Shown here: piece by piece, positions 46,688 through 57,153 of the stretch
How the letters are laid out: the number at the start of each line of letters is the position of its first letter
Position numbering within the stretch: position 1 is the first letter of the stretch
Assembly: GCF_019834675.1 (NCBI RefSeq)
Contig: NZ_JABUBU010000002.1
Location: 310,001 to 374,000, forward strand
Length of the DNA stretch: 64,000 bases
Reading direction: 5' to 3'
DNA from: Rhodococcoides corynebacterioides
GTDB lineage: Bacteria > Actinomycetota > Actinomycetes > Mycobacteriales > Mycobacteriaceae
Position numbers and translations under genes: made by a program
Notes under the pieces: model-generated
What the model was told of the DNA's origin: nothing
The model's database searches: none
Seen by the model: only the letters and a program-made list of their open reading frames with translations

Positions 46688-48990
46688 GTCCGCTCCGCGA
46701 ACGCGGGTGGGTCGTGGGCGCGCACGGGAGGCAGTGCGTCCGTCCACTTCTCGATCTCGACCAGAACGTGCTGGCCGGTGCAGCCCTGCGCCAGTGAGCT
46801 GGTGCCACGGTCCTCGGTGAGCACGTTCACGTTGCCGTGCACGCACATCGATCGCGGGTCGGCGGGATCGAGGGGGTCGTACCAGGCCCCCGTCGCCAAC
46901 TGCACCGCCCGCGGCGTCAGGCCGTCGTCGACGCGCAGGCCCGCGAGGCACGCACCACGGTCGTTGAACACCCGCACCACGTCACCGTCCGCGAGCCCGC
47001 GCGCCCCGGCGTCGTCGGGATGCATTCGGATCGGTTCGCGGCCCTGGACCTTCGACGCCCGGCTGACCGCACCGTGGTCGAGCTGGCTGTGCAGGCGGGT
47101 CCTCGGCTGGTTCGCGACGAGATGCAGCGGGAAGCGTTCCGCGCGCTCGCCCCGCAACCACTCCTGGGGCTCGAACCACCGCGGGTGGCCGGCGCAGTCG
47201 TCGTAACCGAAGCCGTCGATGGTCTCGGAGAAGATCTCGAGGCGACCGCTCGGCGTGCGGAGCGGCGCTCGCTCGGGATCGTTCCGGAAGTCCTCGAGCA
47301 ACGTCAGACCGTCCTCGGTGTCCATCCGGAACGCCCCGTCCCGCCAGAACTCGTCGAACGTCGGCGGGGTGACCCGGCCGGCGGCCGAGACGAATCCGCG
47401 CCACGGCTCGTACAGATGCCGGAGCCACTCCGCTGCGGTACGCCCCTCCGTGAACTCCTGCTCGACGCCGAGCTCGCGGGCCAGCAGCGTGAAGGTCTCG
47501 TAATCGTCCCGGCTGTCGGCGAAGCGGGGCACCGCGGCCGGCATGGCGACCAGCCACGGGTCGTTGCGCGTGCAGCTCAGATCGTCCCGCTCGAGCGACG
47601 TGGTCGACGGGACGACGAAGTCCGCGTGCTTGGCCATCGGTGTCCAGTACGGATCGTGGACGATCACGGTGTCCGGCCGTCCCAGCGCCTCGCGCAGACG
47701 ACCGAGATCCTGATGATGGTGGAACGGGTTGCCGCCCGCCCAGTGGACCAGTCGGATGTCGGGGAACGCCCGTTGCTCGCCGTCGTAGTCGTACGGGGCA
47801 CCCGGATTCAGCAGCATGTCGGACACGGCCGCGACGGGAATCGACGTCGGCACCGGATTGGTGCCCTGCGGCAGCGTCGGCAACGGGTACGGCACCGGCC
47901 CGATGCCGGGCTCGTTCATCGAGCCGTAGCCGTGGCCGAAACCTGCACCGGGAACCCCGATTCCGCCGAGCATGGCGGCCAGCGTGATGCCCATCCACGG
48001 GGCCTGCTCGCCGTGGCGGGTGCGCTGCAGCGAGAACGTCACCGTGATCATGGTGGTTCTCCTCGTCATCCGACGCGCCAGGTCCACCGACGCCGACGCC
48101 GGGATGCCGGTGATGGCCTCGGCCCACTCCGGTGACTTGGGAACGCCGTCGGTGCGGCCGAGCAGGTAGTCCTCGAACCGGTCGTACCCCACCGTGTAGC
48201 GCCCGAGGAAGTCCGTGTCGTGCCACCCGTTCGACGCCAGCACGTACGCCAGCGCCAGCATGAACGCGACGTCGGTTCCCGGCACGGGGGCGAGGCGCTC
48301 GGCATGACCCTCGAGGTCGTCGGCCAGTGGTGAGACCGACACGATCCGCCCACCGCGCGCCCGCAGTCGATGCAGGGCGTCGCGGGTCGGATGATGGCTC
48401 GTCCCTCCGTGATTGACGAACGTGTTCTTGATCGGCACGCCGCCGAACGCCACCAGCAGATCGGTGTGCTCGGCGATCACGTCCCAGGACGTGGAGCGGG
48501 AGAACAACTTCCAGTGACTGCCCATCACGTGCGGCATGACCACGTTGGTGGCACCGAGCGAGTAGTTGCCCACCGAGCGGGTGTAGCCGCCGATCGTGTT
48601 GAGGAACCGGTGCACCTGACTCTGGGCGTGGTGGAACCGCCCCGCGCTTCCCCATCCGTAGGACCCGCCGTAGATCGCCTCGTTGCCGTGACGGTCGATC
48701 ACCCGGCGGAGTTCGGCGGCGAGGAGCGGGACGAACTCGTCCCAGTCCATCTCCACGTAGGAGTCGTTGCCGCGCATCGCCGTCGGGCCGGGTCCGTGCT
48801 CGAGCCACCCGCGTCGCACCGCCGGGCGCCGGATGCGTGACGGGTGGGTCACCGATCCCGGGACGTTGCCGATGAGCGGGGAGGGATCGCCGTCCTCGAC
48901 GGCCGGACGCACGGCGACGACGTCGGCGCCGTCCGTGTCGACGGAGAAGCGCCCGTAGTGGGCCATATGCGGAACGACGCGACCGGTCAC
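46678..48990 (-). CDS. Molybdopterin oxidoreductase, BisC/TorA-like sulfoxide reductase
   Basis: A 770-residue DMSO-reductase-family enzyme. IYGGSYGWGSAGRFHHAQSQ holds the serine expected to bind molybdenum, and VGNYSLGATNVVMPHVMG is typical of biotin sulfoxide/TMAO reductases. There is no twin-arginine signal and no N-terminal Fe-S cysteines, so it should be cytoplasmic, like BisC, which reduces biotin and free methionine S-sulfoxide. It starts at a GTG overlapping the HAD stop. It is convergent with the maoC-like gene, overlapping by ten bases. Confidence 0.9.
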   Translation of the reverse strand: MTGRVVPHMAHYGRFSVDTDGADVVAVRPAVEDGDPSPLIGNVPGSVTHPSRIRRPAVRRGWLEHGPGPTAMRGNDSYVEMDWDEFVPLLAAELRRVIDRHGNEAIYGGSYGWGSAGRFHHAQSQVHRFLNTIGGYTRSVGNYSLGATNVVMPHVMGSHWKLFSRSTSWDVIAEHTDLLVAFGGVPIKNTFVNHGGTSHHPTRDALHRLRARGGRIVSVSPLADDLEGHAERLAPVPGTDVAFMLALAYVLASNGWHDTDFLGRYTVGYDRFEDYLLGRTDGVPKSPEWAEAITGIPASASVDLARRMTRRTTMITVTFSLQRTRHGEQAPWMGITLAAMLGGIGVPGAGFGHGYGSMNEPGIGPVPYPLPTLPQGTNPVPTSIPVAAVSDMLLNPGAPYDYDGEQRAFPDIRLVHWAGGNPFHHHQDLGRLREALGRPDTVIVHDPYWTPMAKHADFVVPSTTSLERDDLSCTRNDPWLVAMPAAVPRFADSRDDYETFTLLARELGVEQEFTEGRTAAEWLRHLYEPWRGFVSAAGRVTPPTFDEFWRDGAFRMDTEDGLTLLEDFRNDPERAPLRTPSGRLEIFSETIDGFGYDDCAGHPRWFEPQEWLRGERAERFPLHLVANQPRTRLHSQLDHGAVSRASKVQGREPIRMHPDDAGARGLADGDVVRVFNDRGACLAGLRVDDGLTPRAVQLATGAWYDPLDPADPRSMCVHGNVNVLTEDRGTSSLAQGCTGQHVLVEIEKWTDALPPVRAHDPPAFAERTQK

Positions 48991-49685
48991 CGCAGGTCGA
49001 GTCCGTGCGCCGCCACCACGTCGAGCAGGGCGGTCGGACGGTCGACGGTCGGGAGGGGGTCGACCAGCCCGAAGGCCGTGCCGAGGGCGCGAGCACCGCC
49101 GTCCGCTTCCTCGCTGTCCCCGACCATGAGGGCCCGCTCGGCGGGGACGCCGAGTCGGTCGAGGGCGGTGCGGAAGATGGCGGGGTCCGGCTTGATGGCA
49201 CCCACCTCGAAGGACAGGACGAAGGACGTCACGGCATCGTCGACGCCGAGGCGCGCGAACGCCGGACGGAGGTCGAACGCGATGTTGCTGACCACGGCGA
49301 CGGGGATGCCGCGCTCGGCCAGGCCGCGGAGCACTCGGGCGGTGTCGGGGTAGGGCGTCCAGGAATCCGGCTCGATCACCCTGTCGTACAACGCTTCCGC
49401 GTGCTCGCGCCGGTGTACGCCCGACGCCGCCAGCACGGCCAGGTACGCCGCGCGATGCATGGCGGGGTCGAGATCGCGCCGCTCCCAGGCCCGGTGGCCG
49501 TCGTCGTCGAGGGTGACGGTGGCGCCGACCGGCTGGGTGAGTCGGCGCATCAGCTCGGCCTGGTGGTGACCGTCGATCGATTCGTCGTCGCCGACGCGGA
49601 GGTCGGCGAACCAGCTCTCGTCCTCCTCGAGGCGGAAGAGGGTTCCGGAGTAGTCGAAGAGAACGGCGTCCGGTGCGTCCGTCAC
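48987..49685 (-). CDS. HAD-superfamily hydrolase
   Basis: A 232-residue haloacid-dehalogenase-like protein. Motif I is [10 protein letters not shown] (Asp nucleophile, with Ser in place of the usual second Asp), motif [12 protein letters not shown], motif III lysine in [10 protein letters not shown], and motif [10 protein letters not shown]. The motif I change (DYSGT) also occurs in some active HAD members. Substrate unknown. It starts at a GTG overlapping the hemQ stop and is followed by the molybdoenzyme with another GTGA overlap. Confidence 0.9.
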   Translation of the reverse strand: MTDAPDAVLFDYSGTLFRLEEDESWFADLRVGDDESIDGHHQAELMRRLTQPVGATVTLDDDGHRAWERRDLDPAMHRAAYLAVLAASGVHRREHAEALYDRVIEPDSWTPYPDTARVLRGLAERGIPVAVVSNIAFDLRPAFARLGVDDAVTSFVLSFEVGAIKPDPAIFRTALDRLGVPAERALMVGDSEEADGGARALGTAFGLVDPLPTVDRPTALLDVVAAHGLDLR

Positions 49686-50377
49686 GGCAGGGACTCGACC
49701 AGCTGCTCGAGGCTCACGCGCGGGCCGGAGAAGAACGGAACCTCTTCGCGCACATGCCGTCTCGCCTCGGTGGCGCGCAGGTCACGCATGAGGTCGACGA
49801 TGCGGTCGAGTGCCGGCGCCTCGAAGGCGAGGATCCACTCGTAGTCGCCGAGCGCGAACGACGGCACGGTGTTGGCGCGCACGTCCTTGTAGCCGCGGGC
49901 CGCCTTGCCGTGGTCGGCGAGCATGGTGCGCCGTTCCTCGTCGGGCAGCAGGTACCAGTCGAGCGACCGGACGAAGGGGTACACGCAGATGTAGGCGCCG
50001 GGTTCCTCGTTCGCGATGAACGCGGGAACGTGCGACTTGTTGAACTCCGCGGGACGATGCAGGGCGGCGTTGCTCCAGAAGGCGGTGCTGGCGCGGCCGA
50101 GTCGCGTCGCGCGGCGGAACCGGGCGTACGCGGCTTGGAGGTCCTCGATCTTCTCCGCGTGCCACCAGATCATGAAGTCGGCGTCGGCACGCAGGCCCGA
50201 GACGTCGTAGATGCCGCGGACCACGACGTCCGTCTCGGCCAACTCGTCGAAGAAGGCACGGGCCTCCGTGAGGGCCTCGGCGCGGTCCTCGCCGAGCGCG
50301 CCGGGCGTGGCGGTGAACACCGAGTGCATCGAGTACCGCAGGGTCGAGTTGAGCTTGTCGAAGTCGAGACGTGCCAT
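49682..50377 (-). CDS. hemQ: Coproheme decarboxylase HemQ (ChdC)
   Basis: A 231-residue chlorite-dismutase-family protein. In actinobacteria it converts Fe-coproporphyrin III to heme b, the last step of the coproporphyrin route. The likely heme-ligand His is in [26 protein letters not shown] and [16 protein letters not shown] are family features. The ATG start at 50377 is clear. It belongs with hemY and hemE, although an opposite-strand gene now lies between. Confidence 0.95.
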   Translation of the reverse strand: MARLDFDKLNSTLRYSMHSVFTATPGALGEDRAEALTEARAFFDELAETDVVVRGIYDVSGLRADADFMIWWHAEKIEDLQAAYARFRRATRLGRASTAFWSNAALHRPAEFNKSHVPAFIANEEPGAYICVYPFVRSLDWYLLPDEERRTMLADHGKAARGYKDVRANTVPSFALGDYEWILAFEAPALDRIVDLMRDLRATEARRHVREEVPFFSGPRVSLEQLVESLP

Positions 50378-50455
50378 GACCTCATCGTGCCACCCGCCGT
50401 CGTCGCTCGAACTGTCAGGCGTGTCACCGACCGTGCCGCCCACCGGACGCCGTCA

Positions 50456-50474
50456 TGAGGTTAGGCTGCCCTTG
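50456..50474 (+). promoter_or_regulatory. IdeR/DtxR-type iron box before binding-protein gene
   Basis: TGAGGTTAGGCTGCCCTTG matches the IdeR consensus TTAGGTTAGGCTAACCTAA at 14 of 19 positions, with the left half nearly perfect. It lies 27 bases before the GTG of the gene at 50502, right over a TTAGGCT promoter-like sequence. Iron repression of the gene is expected. Confidence 0.7.
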
Positions 50475-50501
50475 CCCCGCACCTCGACCGTCAGGAGTTC
50501 C

Positions 50502-51410
50502 GTGCGCCCCGTCGCCCTCGTGATCGCGGCCGTTGCGACCGCCTCGCTCGCGCTGTCCGCGTGCTCGTCGCCCGGTGCCGACGACAACGCGCCCGACGCC
50601 ACCCGCACCGTCGACCACGCACGCGGCGCCACCGAGGTGCCCGCCGATCCCGTCCGCGTGATCACCCTCGAGCCCGTCGAACTCGACACCTCCGTCGCCC
50701 TCGGTGTGATTCCCGTCGGCACCACCGTGCTGAGCGAGGCCACCGGCGTTCCGGCGTACCTCGGCCCCGAGGCGGAGCAGATCCCCACGGTGGGCACGGT
50801 GGCCGAACCGCGCCTCGAAGCCATCGCCGCTCTCGAGCCCGATCTGATCCTGGGCACCGACACCCGGCACGGGGACTTCTACGACCGGCTCGCGGCGATC
50901 GCACCGACCGTCTTCATGGCGTCGCAGTCCGACCCGTGGCAGGACAACGTGCGCCTCGTCGGCCGCGCACTCGGCCGCGAGAGCCGCGCGGAGGAGGTCC
51001 TCGGCGAGTACACCGCCCGCTGCGCGGAGGTCGCGGCCGCCCACGACACCGCCGGCCGGACGGCTCAGCTCATTCGCCCGCGCGACGACGTTCTCACCCT
51101 CTACGGCCCGCTGTCCTTCGCCGGCAGCACGCTCGAGTGCGCCGGCTTCACCACCCCGCCGCGCCCCGAGTGGGGCGACGAGATCAGCGTCGACCTCTCC
51201 CCCGAACTGGTGTCGCAGGCCGAGGCGGACCTGGTGCTGGTCACCACCGTCGACCCCGGCGCGGACACGCCGCTGCCGGCGCCGATCGTCGCCGACCCGG
51301 CCGTGTTCCCCGACCCTCACCCGGTGGATCAGTCCACGTGGATCACCGGCGTCGGACCGAAGGGCGGCCAAGCGGTCCTCGACGATCTCGAGCGCATCCT
51401 CGCCCGCTGA
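50502..51410 (+). CDS. Iron-siderophore ABC transporter substrate-binding lipoprotein
   Basis: A 302-residue FecB/FepB-like protein. The signal peptide ends in LALSAC with lipobox Cys21. The body shows the two-lobed class III pattern: VRVITLEPVELDTSVALGV, LEAIAALEPDLILGTDTRHG and WITGVGPKGGQAVLDDLERI. The GTG start has AGGAG four bases ahead. An iron box precedes it. It sits on the opposite strand between hemQ and hemY; no permease genes are adjacent. Confidence 0.92.
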   Translation: MRPVALVIAAVATASLALSACSSPGADDNAPDATRTVDHARGATEVPADPVRVITLEPVELDTSVALGVIPVGTTVLSEATGVPAYLGPEAEQIPTVGTVAEPRLEAIAALEPDLILGTDTRHGDFYDRLAAIAPTVFMASQSDPWQDNVRLVGRALGRESRAEEVLGEYTARCAEVAAAHDTAGRTAQLIRPRDDVLTLYGPLSFAGSTLECAGFTTPPRPEWGDEISVDLSPELVSQAEADLVLVTTVDPGADTPLPAPIVADPAVFPDPHPVDQSTWITGVGPKGGQAVLDDLERILAR

Positions 51411-51418
51411 CCCCGCGG

Positions 51419-52780
51419 TCAGGCGAGCGCGGCGGCCGTGCGCTGCGCCGCGGCGCTCGCCACCGCGACACACGCGGGCACTCCGACCCCGTGGAGATAG
51501 GCGCCCGCGAGTTCGAGGCGGGGCAGCTCCGCCGCCGCGGCCTCGACGTCGGCCACGACGCGCAGGTGGCCGGGACGGTACTGCGGCAGCCCGCCGTGCC
51601 ACCGCTGGACGACGGCGGCGGCCGGGGCGGCGTCCACCCCGAGGACGTCGGCGAGGTCGCGCCGCGCCAGGTCGATCAGCACGTCGTCCGGTTCGTCCAC
51701 GATCGCAGCGTCGCCGTAGCGCCCGAAGGACGCGCGCACGAAATCGCCGCCGCGGTCGGCGAGGTGCGGCCACTTCCGGCTGGACAGCGTGAATGCTTTG
51801 GCCCGCAACGGTTCGCCGTCGTGCCGCAGCTCGCCGGTCGCGACGAGGACGCCGGAGTTGTCGGGCAGATCGACCCCGTCGAATCGCAGTGCGACGACGG
51901 CGGACGACGCGAGCTCGATCGCGCCGAGATGGTCAGCGAGGGCCGGGAAGGCCGCGAGAGCAGCAGCGGCGGCCGGTGCGGGAAGGGCGACGACGACGGC
52001 GTCGACCGTGCCCACGCCGTCGACGGTCCATCCCGCTCCGGTCGTCGTCACGGACCCCACCCGCGTGACGACGCGCTCGGCGTCGGCCGCGTCGGCCAGC
52101 GCTTCGAGGACCGGTCGATAGCCCCCGCGCAACCCGCCGAAGACCGGACCCGGCGCCGGCGCGGGGCGCGCCCGCAGCACAGCATCGGTGAGGCTCGTCG
52201 CCCCCGCGTCGAGCGCCGCCGCGAGACCGGGCAGCGCCGCACGGACGCCGGTGGTGACCGACAGTCCGGAGTAGACGCCCCCCAGGAGCGGGTCGACGCT
52301 GCGCGCGGTGACCTGCGGCCCGAACCGCTCGGAGACCAAGTCCCCGATGGAGGCGTCGTCGCCCGGCGTCCACCGGAACGGCGTCGTCGCCTCCGCCTCG
52401 ATTCGCGTCACAGTGGCCTCGTCGACGAGGTGCGCCACCGACTCCGCCGAGGCGGGAATGCCCATGAGCGTCCCGACGGGGAGCGCGTGGAGGGACCCAC
52501 CGGACCGCACCAGCGGACGAGCGGTCGTCGACGGGCGCACGAGCAGGTCACTCAGACCCAGTTCGGCCAGCAGGGCCGGCATCTCCGGGCGGCGGGCGAC
52601 GAACGCTTCCGCACCGACGTCCACGGGGACGTCCCCGACGTCCACGGTGCGCAGCTTCCCACCGTCCCGCTCGGCGTCGTCGACCAGCAGGATGCGGGCC
52701 GACGACCCGAGGGCTCGTCGCAACCGATGGGCCGCGACCAGGCCGCTGATGCCCGCGCCGAGAACGGCCACGGTGGTCAC
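51419..52780 (-). CDS. hemY: Coproporphyrinogen III oxidase (HemG/HemY/CgoX family)
   Basis: A 453-residue FAD flavoprotein with the N-terminal dinucleotide fold [17 protein letters not shown] and the FAD-contact C-terminus [18 protein letters not shown]. In actinobacteria this enzyme oxidises coproporphyrinogen III to coproporphyrin III. It starts at a GTG overlapping the hemE stop, so the two are co-translated. Nine bases separate its stop from the convergent iron-binding-protein gene. Confidence 0.93.
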   Translation of the reverse strand: MTTVAVLGAGISGLVAAHRLRRALGSSARILLVDDAERDGGKLRTVDVGDVPVDVGAEAFVARRPEMPALLAELGLSDLLVRPSTTARPLVRSGGSLHALPVGTLMGIPASAESVAHLVDEATVTRIEAEATTPFRWTPGDDASIGDLVSERFGPQVTARSVDPLLGGVYSGLSVTTGVRAALPGLAAALDAGATSLTDAVLRARPAPAPGPVFGGLRGGYRPVLEALADAADAERVVTRVGSVTTTGAGWTVDGVGTVDAVVVALPAPAAAAALAAFPALADHLGAIELASSAVVALRFDGVDLPDNSGVLVATGELRHDGEPLRAKAFTLSSRKWPHLADRGGDFVRASFGRYGDAAIVDEPDDVLIDLARRDLADVLGVDAAPAAAVVQRWHGGLPQYRPGHLRVVADVEAAAAELPRLELAGAYLHGVGVPACVAVASAAAQRTAAALA

Positions 52781-53859
52781 AGCGAGTGCACCAGCTCCAC
52801 CACCGACGTCACCACGTCGGGATCGGTGGCCGGGAGCACGCCGTGGCCGAGGTTGAAGACGTGCCCGGTCGCTCCCGCCGCGAGGGCGCGGTCGGCCTCG
52901 CCGACGATGCGCTCGACCTGACGGCGAACGGCGTCGGGACCGGCGAACAGCACTGCGGGGTCGAGGTTGCCCTGCAGACCCTTGCCCGGCCCGACCCGCG
53001 TCGCGGCGACGTCGAGCGGAATGCGCCAGTCGACGCCGACGACGTCCGCGCCGGCCTCGCCCATCGCGCCGAGGAGTTCACCGGTGCCGACGCCGAAGTG
53101 GATGCGGGGTACGCCCGCCGCGGCCACGGCGTCGAACACGCGCGTCGAATGCGGCAGGACGAACTCGCGGTACTCCGCGAGCGACAGGGCGCCGGCCCAG
53201 GAATCGAAGAGCTGGACCGCGTCGACGCCGGCGTCGAGCTGCGCGGTGAGGAACGTGACGGTGGTGTCGGCCAGCGACCCGAGGAGGGCGTGCCAGGTCT
53301 CGGGGTCGGAGTGCATGAGCGCCTTGGTGCGCTCGTGGTTGCGGCTCGGGCCACCTTCCACGAGGTACGAGGCCAGGGTGAACGGCGCGCCGGCGAAGCC
53401 GATGAGCGGGGTGTCGCCGAGTGCCGGCAGCAGCAGCCCGATGGCGTCGGCGACGGGCCGGACCTGCTCCGGGGAGAGCGCGGGCAGCGCCCGGACGTCG
53501 GCCACCGAGCGCACCGGCTCGGCCACCACGGGGCCGGTGCCGGCGACGATCTCGAGATCGATACCGGCAGCCTTGAGCGGAACGACGATGTCGGAGAACA
53601 GAATCGCGGCATCGACGCCGTGCCGGCGCACCGGCTGCATGGTGATCTCGCAGACCATCTCGGGGTCGAAGCACGACGCGAGCATCGACGTGCCCTCGCG
53701 CAGCTTCCGGTACTCCGGCAGCGACCGACCGGCCTGCCGCATGAACCACACCGGGCGCCGCGACGGCGTGCGGCCCGTCGCGGCCGCGAGGAACGGGGCG
53801 TCGGGAAGTGTCCGACGCGCGACGTCGTGACCGGAAGCGGGGGCCGAGGTGGTGTTCAT
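52777..53859 (-). CDS. hemE: Uroporphyrinogen decarboxylase
   Basis: A 360-residue TIM-barrel enzyme that converts uroporphyrinogen III to coproporphyrinogen III. The N-terminal [20 protein letters not shown] is diagnostic; the invariant Asp lies in [14 protein letters not shown], and the C-terminal [11 protein letters not shown] is conserved. The ATG at 53859 precedes this directly. First gene of the hemE-hemY unit, divergent from a DUF3000 gene. Confidence 0.97.
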   Translation of the reverse strand: MNTTSAPASGHDVARRTLPDAPFLAAATGRTPSRRPVWFMRQAGRSLPEYRKLREGTSMLASCFDPEMVCEITMQPVRRHGVDAAILFSDIVVPLKAAGIDLEIVAGTGPVVAEPVRSVADVRALPALSPEQVRPVADAIGLLLPALGDTPLIGFAGAPFTLASYLVEGGPSRNHERTKALMHSDPETWHALLGSLADTTVTFLTAQLDAGVDAVQLFDSWAGALSLAEYREFVLPHSTRVFDAVAAAGVPRIHFGVGTGELLGAMGEAGADVVGVDWRIPLDVAATRVGPGKGLQGNLDPAVLFAGPDAVRRQVERIVGEADRALAAGATGHVFNLGHGVLPATDPDVVTSVVELVHSL

Positions 53860-53938
53860 CGGCGTCCATGCTGCCAGAACGCCGCGGTCCGGCGCGCCTC
53901 CGCTCCTGTGCCCCGTGACCGGGCTAACGTCCGATTTC

Positions 53939-54544
53939 GTGACCACGCCCGACGCCTCGCAACCCGCGCAGTTCCGCGCCGCCATCGAGGCGATGCACCG
54001 TGCCACGGTGCACCCGAGCATCGAGGTGGGACCGATCCGCCCGCCGCAGCGTCTGGCGCCGTTCAGCTACGCCCTCGGCGCCGAGGTGCGCCACCCGGAA
54101 TCGGAGGGCGTTCCCGAGCAGACCGAGGGCGACGCGTTCGGCCGGCTGATCCTGCTGCACGACCCGGAGGGCGACGAGGCCTGGAACGGCACGATGCGCC
54201 TGGTCGCCTACATCCAGGCCGACGTGGACGCCTCCCTCGCGGGCGACCCCCTGCTGCCCGACGTGGCGTGGTCCTGGCTCGTCGAGGCGTTCGACTCGCG
54301 GAACGAGCCGCTGACCGCCCTGGGCGGCACCGTGACGTCCACCAGCTCGGTGCGCTTCGGCGACATCGCCGGGCCGCCGCGCGCCCACCAGTTGGAGTTG
54401 CGGTCCTCCTGGACCGCGCTGACCGACGAATTGTCCGTCCACGTCGAGGCCTTCTGCGAGGTCCTCGCGTACGCCGCAGGACTGCCGCCCGCAGGCATCA
54501 CCCGCCTGGGTGTGCGCGGGTCGACCGGAACCGCCGACGCCTAG
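53939..54544 (+). CDS. DUF3000 family protein (Rv2680 type)
   Basis: A 201-residue protein matching the actinobacterial DUF3000 family: [36 protein letters not shown], and [20 protein letters not shown]. Function unknown. The GTG start is preceded by TAACGT at eight bases, so it may be leaderless. In mycobacteria it also sits between hemE and the RNase D gene, as here. The downstream RNase D gene may be read from the same or its own promoter. Confidence 0.88.
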   Translation: MTTPDASQPAQFRAAIEAMHRATVHPSIEVGPIRPPQRLAPFSYALGAEVRHPESEGVPEQTEGDAFGRLILLHDPEGDEAWNGTMRLVAYIQADVDASLAGDPLLPDVAWSWLVEAFDSRNEPLTALGGTVTSTSSVRFGDIAGPPRAHQLELRSSWTALTDELSVHVEAFCEVLAYAAGLPPAGITRLGVRGSTGTADA

Positions 54545-54554
54545 AGTGATCGGA

Positions 54555-55856
54555 GTGCCCGACAGTCCCGACACGCCCGAGCCGACAGCGCCGGACGGCC
54601 CTGCGCCCGAGCCCCTGCTCGCCCCCCGTGACGGAGTGCCGCCACTGACGGACACGCCCGACGCGGTGCGCGCCGTCGCCGCCGCGCTGGCCGCCGGGTC
54701 CGGGCCCCTCGCCGTCGACGCCGAGCGCGCCTCGGGATTCCGCTACTCCGCGCGGGCCTACCTGATCCAACTCCGACGCCGCGGCGCCGGCACGGTCCTC
54801 CTCGATCCGATTCCGGTGGTCGCGGCGGGCGAGGACGGCCGGGACGCTCTCGCGGTGCTGGCCGAGGCGATCGGCGACCTCGAGTGGGTTCTGCACTCCG
54901 CCGATCAGGATCTGCCGGGCCTCGCCGAGCTGGGCCTGACCCCCGGCTCGCTCTACGACACCGAACTGGCCGGACGGTTGGCCGGATTCGACCGGGTGGG
55001 GCTCGCCGCGATGGTCGAGCGAGTCCTGGGGCTGTCCCTGCAGAAGGGTCACGGCGCCGCCGACTGGTCCACCCGCCCCCTCCCCGACACCTGGCTGAAC
55101 TACGCCGCCCTCGACGTCGAGGTGCTGGTCGAACTGCGTGACGCCATGGCCGAGGAACTGGAGCGCCAGGGCAAGACCGACTGGGCTGCCCAGGAATTCG
55201 AGCACATCCGGCTGTCTCCGCCGCCCGCGCCGAAACCGGACCGGTGGCGCCGCACGTCGGGCATCCACACCGTGAAGAACGCCCGCACCCTGGCCGCGAT
55301 CCGCGAACTGTGGACCGCGCGAGACGATCTCGCGCGGAAGCGAGACGTCGCGCCGAGCCGCGTGCTCCCGGACTCGGCGATCACCGCTGCGGCGCAACAG
55401 AATCCGTCGTCCAGCGGGGAGCTGCGATCGCTGCCCGTGTTCGGCGGCCCGCGCCAGCGTCGCCAATCGCACGTGTGGATGGCGGCGCTCGAGCGTGCCC
55501 GCACCCTGCCCGACGACGCGCTGCCGCCGATCACCCAACCGTTCACCGGTCCCCCGCCCGTCAGCCGGTGGTCCCGGCGGGACCCGGCGGCCGCGGCGCG
55601 GTTGGCGGCCGTCCGCGAGGCCATGACGGACTTGTCCGCGCGAGTCGACGTGCCCGTCGAGAACCTCTGCGCCCCGGACACGATTCGCCGCCTCTGCTGG
55701 GACTGGCCCGGCCCACCCGCCACGGACGACCTCCCGGCACACGTGGACGCGGTTCTGGCCGCCCGCGGAGCGCGGCCCTGGCAACGCGAACTGGTCGGTC
55801 CGGTCGTCGCGGAGGCGCTGGCTGCCGCGGACGCGCCCGAAGTTACCGACGAGTAG
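54555..55856 (+). CDS. Ribonuclease D-like exonuclease with HRDC domain
   Basis: A 433-residue DEDD-family 3'-5' exoribonuclease. The Exo I motif is VDAERASGFRYSARAYLIQL (D-x-E), Exo II WVLHSADQDLPGL, and Exo III NYAALDVEVLVEL (Y-x3-D). An HRDC domain (about residues 235-310) follows, then a C-terminal extension. It should trim tRNA or other small RNA 3' ends. The GTG at 54555 is preferred over the GTG at 54546 because TAGAGT ends seven bases ahead. Confidence 0.9.
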   Translation: MPDSPDTPEPTAPDGPAPEPLLAPRDGVPPLTDTPDAVRAVAAALAAGSGPLAVDAERASGFRYSARAYLIQLRRRGAGTVLLDPIPVVAAGEDGRDALAVLAEAIGDLEWVLHSADQDLPGLAELGLTPGSLYDTELAGRLAGFDRVGLAAMVERVLGLSLQKGHGAADWSTRPLPDTWLNYAALDVEVLVELRDAMAEELERQGKTDWAAQEFEHIRLSPPPAPKPDRWRRTSGIHTVKNARTLAAIRELWTARDDLARKRDVAPSRVLPDSAITAAAQQNPSSSGELRSLPVFGGPRQRRQSHVWMAALERARTLPDDALPPITQPFTGPPPVSRWSRRDPAAAARLAAVREAMTDLSARVDVPVENLCAPDTIRRLCWDWPGPPATDDLPAHVDAVLAARGARPWQRELVGPVVAEALAAADAPEVTDE

Positions 55857-55924
55857 CAGACGGTCTACAGTGACGGTGCTCGGACCACCGTCCGAGCGGA
55901 TCCTCGCGCTCGCCGGAAGGAACC

Positions 55925-57148
55925 ATGTCCGATCAGCACTCGTCCGCTGCCGCCTCCTCCGCCCGTGGCGTCGTCTTCGTCGACGGCGTCCGCACCCCGT
56001 TCGGCAAGGCCGGACCCAAGGGGATGTACGCCGACACCCGCGCCGACGACCTCGTGGTCAAGTCCATCCGGGAACTCTTGCGTCGCAACCCCGAACTGCC
56101 CCCCGAGCGTGTCGACGAGGTCGGCATCGCCGCCACCACGCAGACCGGTGACCAGGGCCTGACCATCGGCCGCACCAGCGCGTTGCTCGCGGGCCTCCCG
56201 CAGAGCGTCCCCGGCTTCGCCGTCGACCGCATGTGCGCCGGCGCCATGACCGCGGTGACCACCACCGCGTCGGGCATCGGTTTCGGGCAGTACGACGTGG
56301 TCATCGCCGGCGGCGTCGAGCACATGGGCCGCCACCCGATGGGCGAGGGCGTCGACCCCAATCCACGCTTCCTCGCCGACCGACTGGTCGACCCCAGCGC
56401 TCTCGTCATGGGCAACACCGCCGAGAACCTGCACGATCGGTTCCCGTCCATCACCAAGGACCGCACCGACGCCTACGCCGTCGCGAGCCAGGAGAAGTAC
56501 GACGCCGCCAAGCGCGCCGGACTCATCGGCGAGACGCTCGTGCCCGTCGCCACCAAGTCGGCCGCCGGTTGGGGCCTCGCCACCGAGGACGAGCCGCCCC
56601 GTCCCGGCACCACCCTCGAGAACCTCGCCGCGCTGAAGACGCCGTTCCGGCCCGCCGGACGCGTGACCGCGGGCAACGCCGCCGGCCTCAACGACGGCGC
56701 GACCGCGGCCATCCTCGCCGGTGAGGACACCGCCGCGGAGCTCGGCCTCAAGGTCGGCATGCGCATGGTGGGCTTCGCCTTCGCCGGCGTCGACCCCGCC
56801 GTCATGGGCGTCGGCCCCGTGCCGGCCACCGAGAAGCTGCTGGCGCGCACCGGCCTGTCGATCGACGACATCGGCCTGTTCGAGATCAACGAGGCCTTCG
56901 CCGTGCAGGTCCTCGCGTTCACCGAGCACTTCGGCATCGCCGACGACGACGCTCGCGTCAACCAGTGGGGCGGCGCCATCGCGTGCGGCCACCCCCTCGC
57001 CTCGTCCGGCGTGCGCCTGATGACCCAGCTCAGCCGACAGTTCGCCACCCGCCCCGATGTCCGCTACGGCCTGACCACCATGTGCATCGGCCTCGGCATG
57101 GGCGGCAGCGTCGTCTGGGAGAACCCGAACTTCGACGGGAGCAAGTGA
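55925..57148 (+). CDS. fadA: Acetyl-CoA C-acyltransferase (thiolase)
   Basis: A 407-residue thiolase. The acyl-accepting nucleophile is Cys104 (DRMCAGAMTAV), the C-terminal base His is in CGHPLASSG, and the second Cys in TTMCIGLGMGG. It performs the last thiolytic step of beta-oxidation. The ATG has GGAAGGA ahead; a TACAGT -10-like element lies at 55866-55871. It is followed after five bases by the fadB-like gene; together they form a trifunctional-type complex. Confidence 0.95.
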   Translation: MSDQHSSAAASSARGVVFVDGVRTPFGKAGPKGMYADTRADDLVVKSIRELLRRNPELPPERVDEVGIAATTQTGDQGLTIGRTSALLAGLPQSVPGFAVDRMCAGAMTAVTTTASGIGFGQYDVVIAGGVEHMGRHPMGEGVDPNPRFLADRLVDPSALVMGNTAENLHDRFPSITKDRTDAYAVASQEKYDAAKRAGLIGETLVPVATKSAAGWGLATEDEPPRPGTTLENLAALKTPFRPAGRVTAGNAAGLNDGATAAILAGEDTAAELGLKVGMRMVGFAFAGVDPAVMGVGPVPATEKLLARTGLSIDDIGLFEINEAFAVQVLAFTEHFGIADDDARVNQWGGAIACGHPLASSGVRLMTQLSRQFATRPDVRYGLTTMCIGLGMGGSVVWENPNFDGSK

Positions 57149-57153
57149 TCACC

